5,285 nt of DNA from a bacterium. Its GTDB lineage: Bacteria; Spirochaetota; JAHITG01. Positions 5,246-5,285 of the stretch are shown one piece after another (the first letter of the stretch is position 1; the number at the start of each line of letters is the position of its first letter). The stretch is taken from positions 1-5,285 of the forward strand of contig JAQTRT010000218.1 in the NCBI GenBank assembly GCA_028711675.1, read 5' to 3'. Below the pieces are notes generated by a model. It was not told where the DNA came from, ran no database searches, and saw only the letters and a list, made by a program, of their open reading frames with translations. Position numbers and translations under genes: made by a program.

Positions 5246-5285
5246 ATGGCACGGAAAAAATTTACCCCGGAACAGATCATTCACA
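5246..5285 (+). CDS. IS3-family transposase OrfA, first 13 codons (cut by contig end)
   Basis: The frame reads MARKKFTPEQIIH before the window ends. The R/K-K-x-F/Y-T/S-x-E-Q-I-I pattern is the hallmark N-terminus of IS3-family OrfA, the helix-turn-helix subunit that binds the terminal repeats. In this family OrfA is normally followed by OrfB, the DDE catalytic subunit, made as an OrfAB fusion by programmed -1 frameshifting. Neither the rest of OrfA nor OrfB is present, so activity and subgroup cannot be judged. The start is secured by the AGGAGG site upstream. Confidence 0.8.
   Translation, partial: MARKKFTPEQIIH

Larger units (their letters stand above)
5153..5285 (+). mobile_element. IS3-family insertion sequence, left end (truncated by contig end)
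   Basis: The element is proposed to start at TGACCTG (5153), with the TG terminus usual for IS3-family ends. It continues through an 11-C/8-A tract and CTGGTCCAC into a short leader and the start of a transposase OrfA. The left boundary rests on resemblance to IS ends of this type and cannot be proven without the right end or target duplication. It begins 46 bp downstream of the stop of the giant gene, in the same orientation. No GC-rich hairpin terminator lies in those 46 bp, so readthrough into the IS is possible. The window ends inside the element, as often happens when assemblies break at multicopy IS. Confidence 0.72.

Overview
This looks like a short metagenomic or draft-genome contig from an uncultured bacterium. 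Its first 15 bases exactly match the 3' end of the common Illumina adapter, and it stops 13 codons into a transposase gene. Both ends are therefore probably assembly breaks rather than biological boundaries. The organism cannot be fixed from this sequence. The moderately GC-rich coding DNA, AT-rich intergenic DNA, textbook sigma70-type promoter, and a giant Sec-exported protein built of PQQ-like, beta-helix, FN3 and DUF11-like modules would suit an uncultured Gram-negative lineage such as Elusimicrobiota, Omnitrophota or relatives. That assignment is an inference with low confidence.

Layout. (1) Positions 16-557, minus strand: the N-terminal ~180 residues of a Gfo/Idh/MocA-family NAD(P)-dependent oxidoreductase, cut by the contig end. 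(2) Positions 558-903: an AT-rich divergent intergenic region. It holds a 19-bp palindrome and a weak promoter on the oxidoreductase side. On the other side it holds a perfect TTGACA-N16-TATAAT promoter and a ~124-nt leader. The leader contains a possible 8-codon TTG-start peptide ending one base before the next gene. (3) Positions 904-5106, plus strand: one 1400-residue gene that fills about 80% of the window. It encodes a signal peptide, an eight-repeat PQQ-like beta-propeller, two tandem Ig-like modules each with an EF-hand-like acidic loop, a long right-handed beta-helix, an FN3-like domain and a C-terminal DUF11-like domain. (4) Positions 5153-5285: the left end of an IS3-family insertion sequence, including an 11-C/8-A homopolymer tract, nested inverted repeats, a strong ribosome binding site and the first codons of orfA.

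Functional reading. The two main genes are divergent and show no obvious shared pathway. The oxidoreductase is probably a sugar or sugar-nucleotide dehydrogenase. The large protein is probably an exported adhesion or carbohydrate-binding surface protein; no catalytic activity can be assigned. The IS begins 46 bp after its stop codon, with no recognisable terminator between. I see no CRISPR array, tRNA, rRNA, phage module or defence system. The most interesting material is the architecture and presumed calcium loops of the large protein, its unusual translation start, and the hairpin arrangement over the transposase start.
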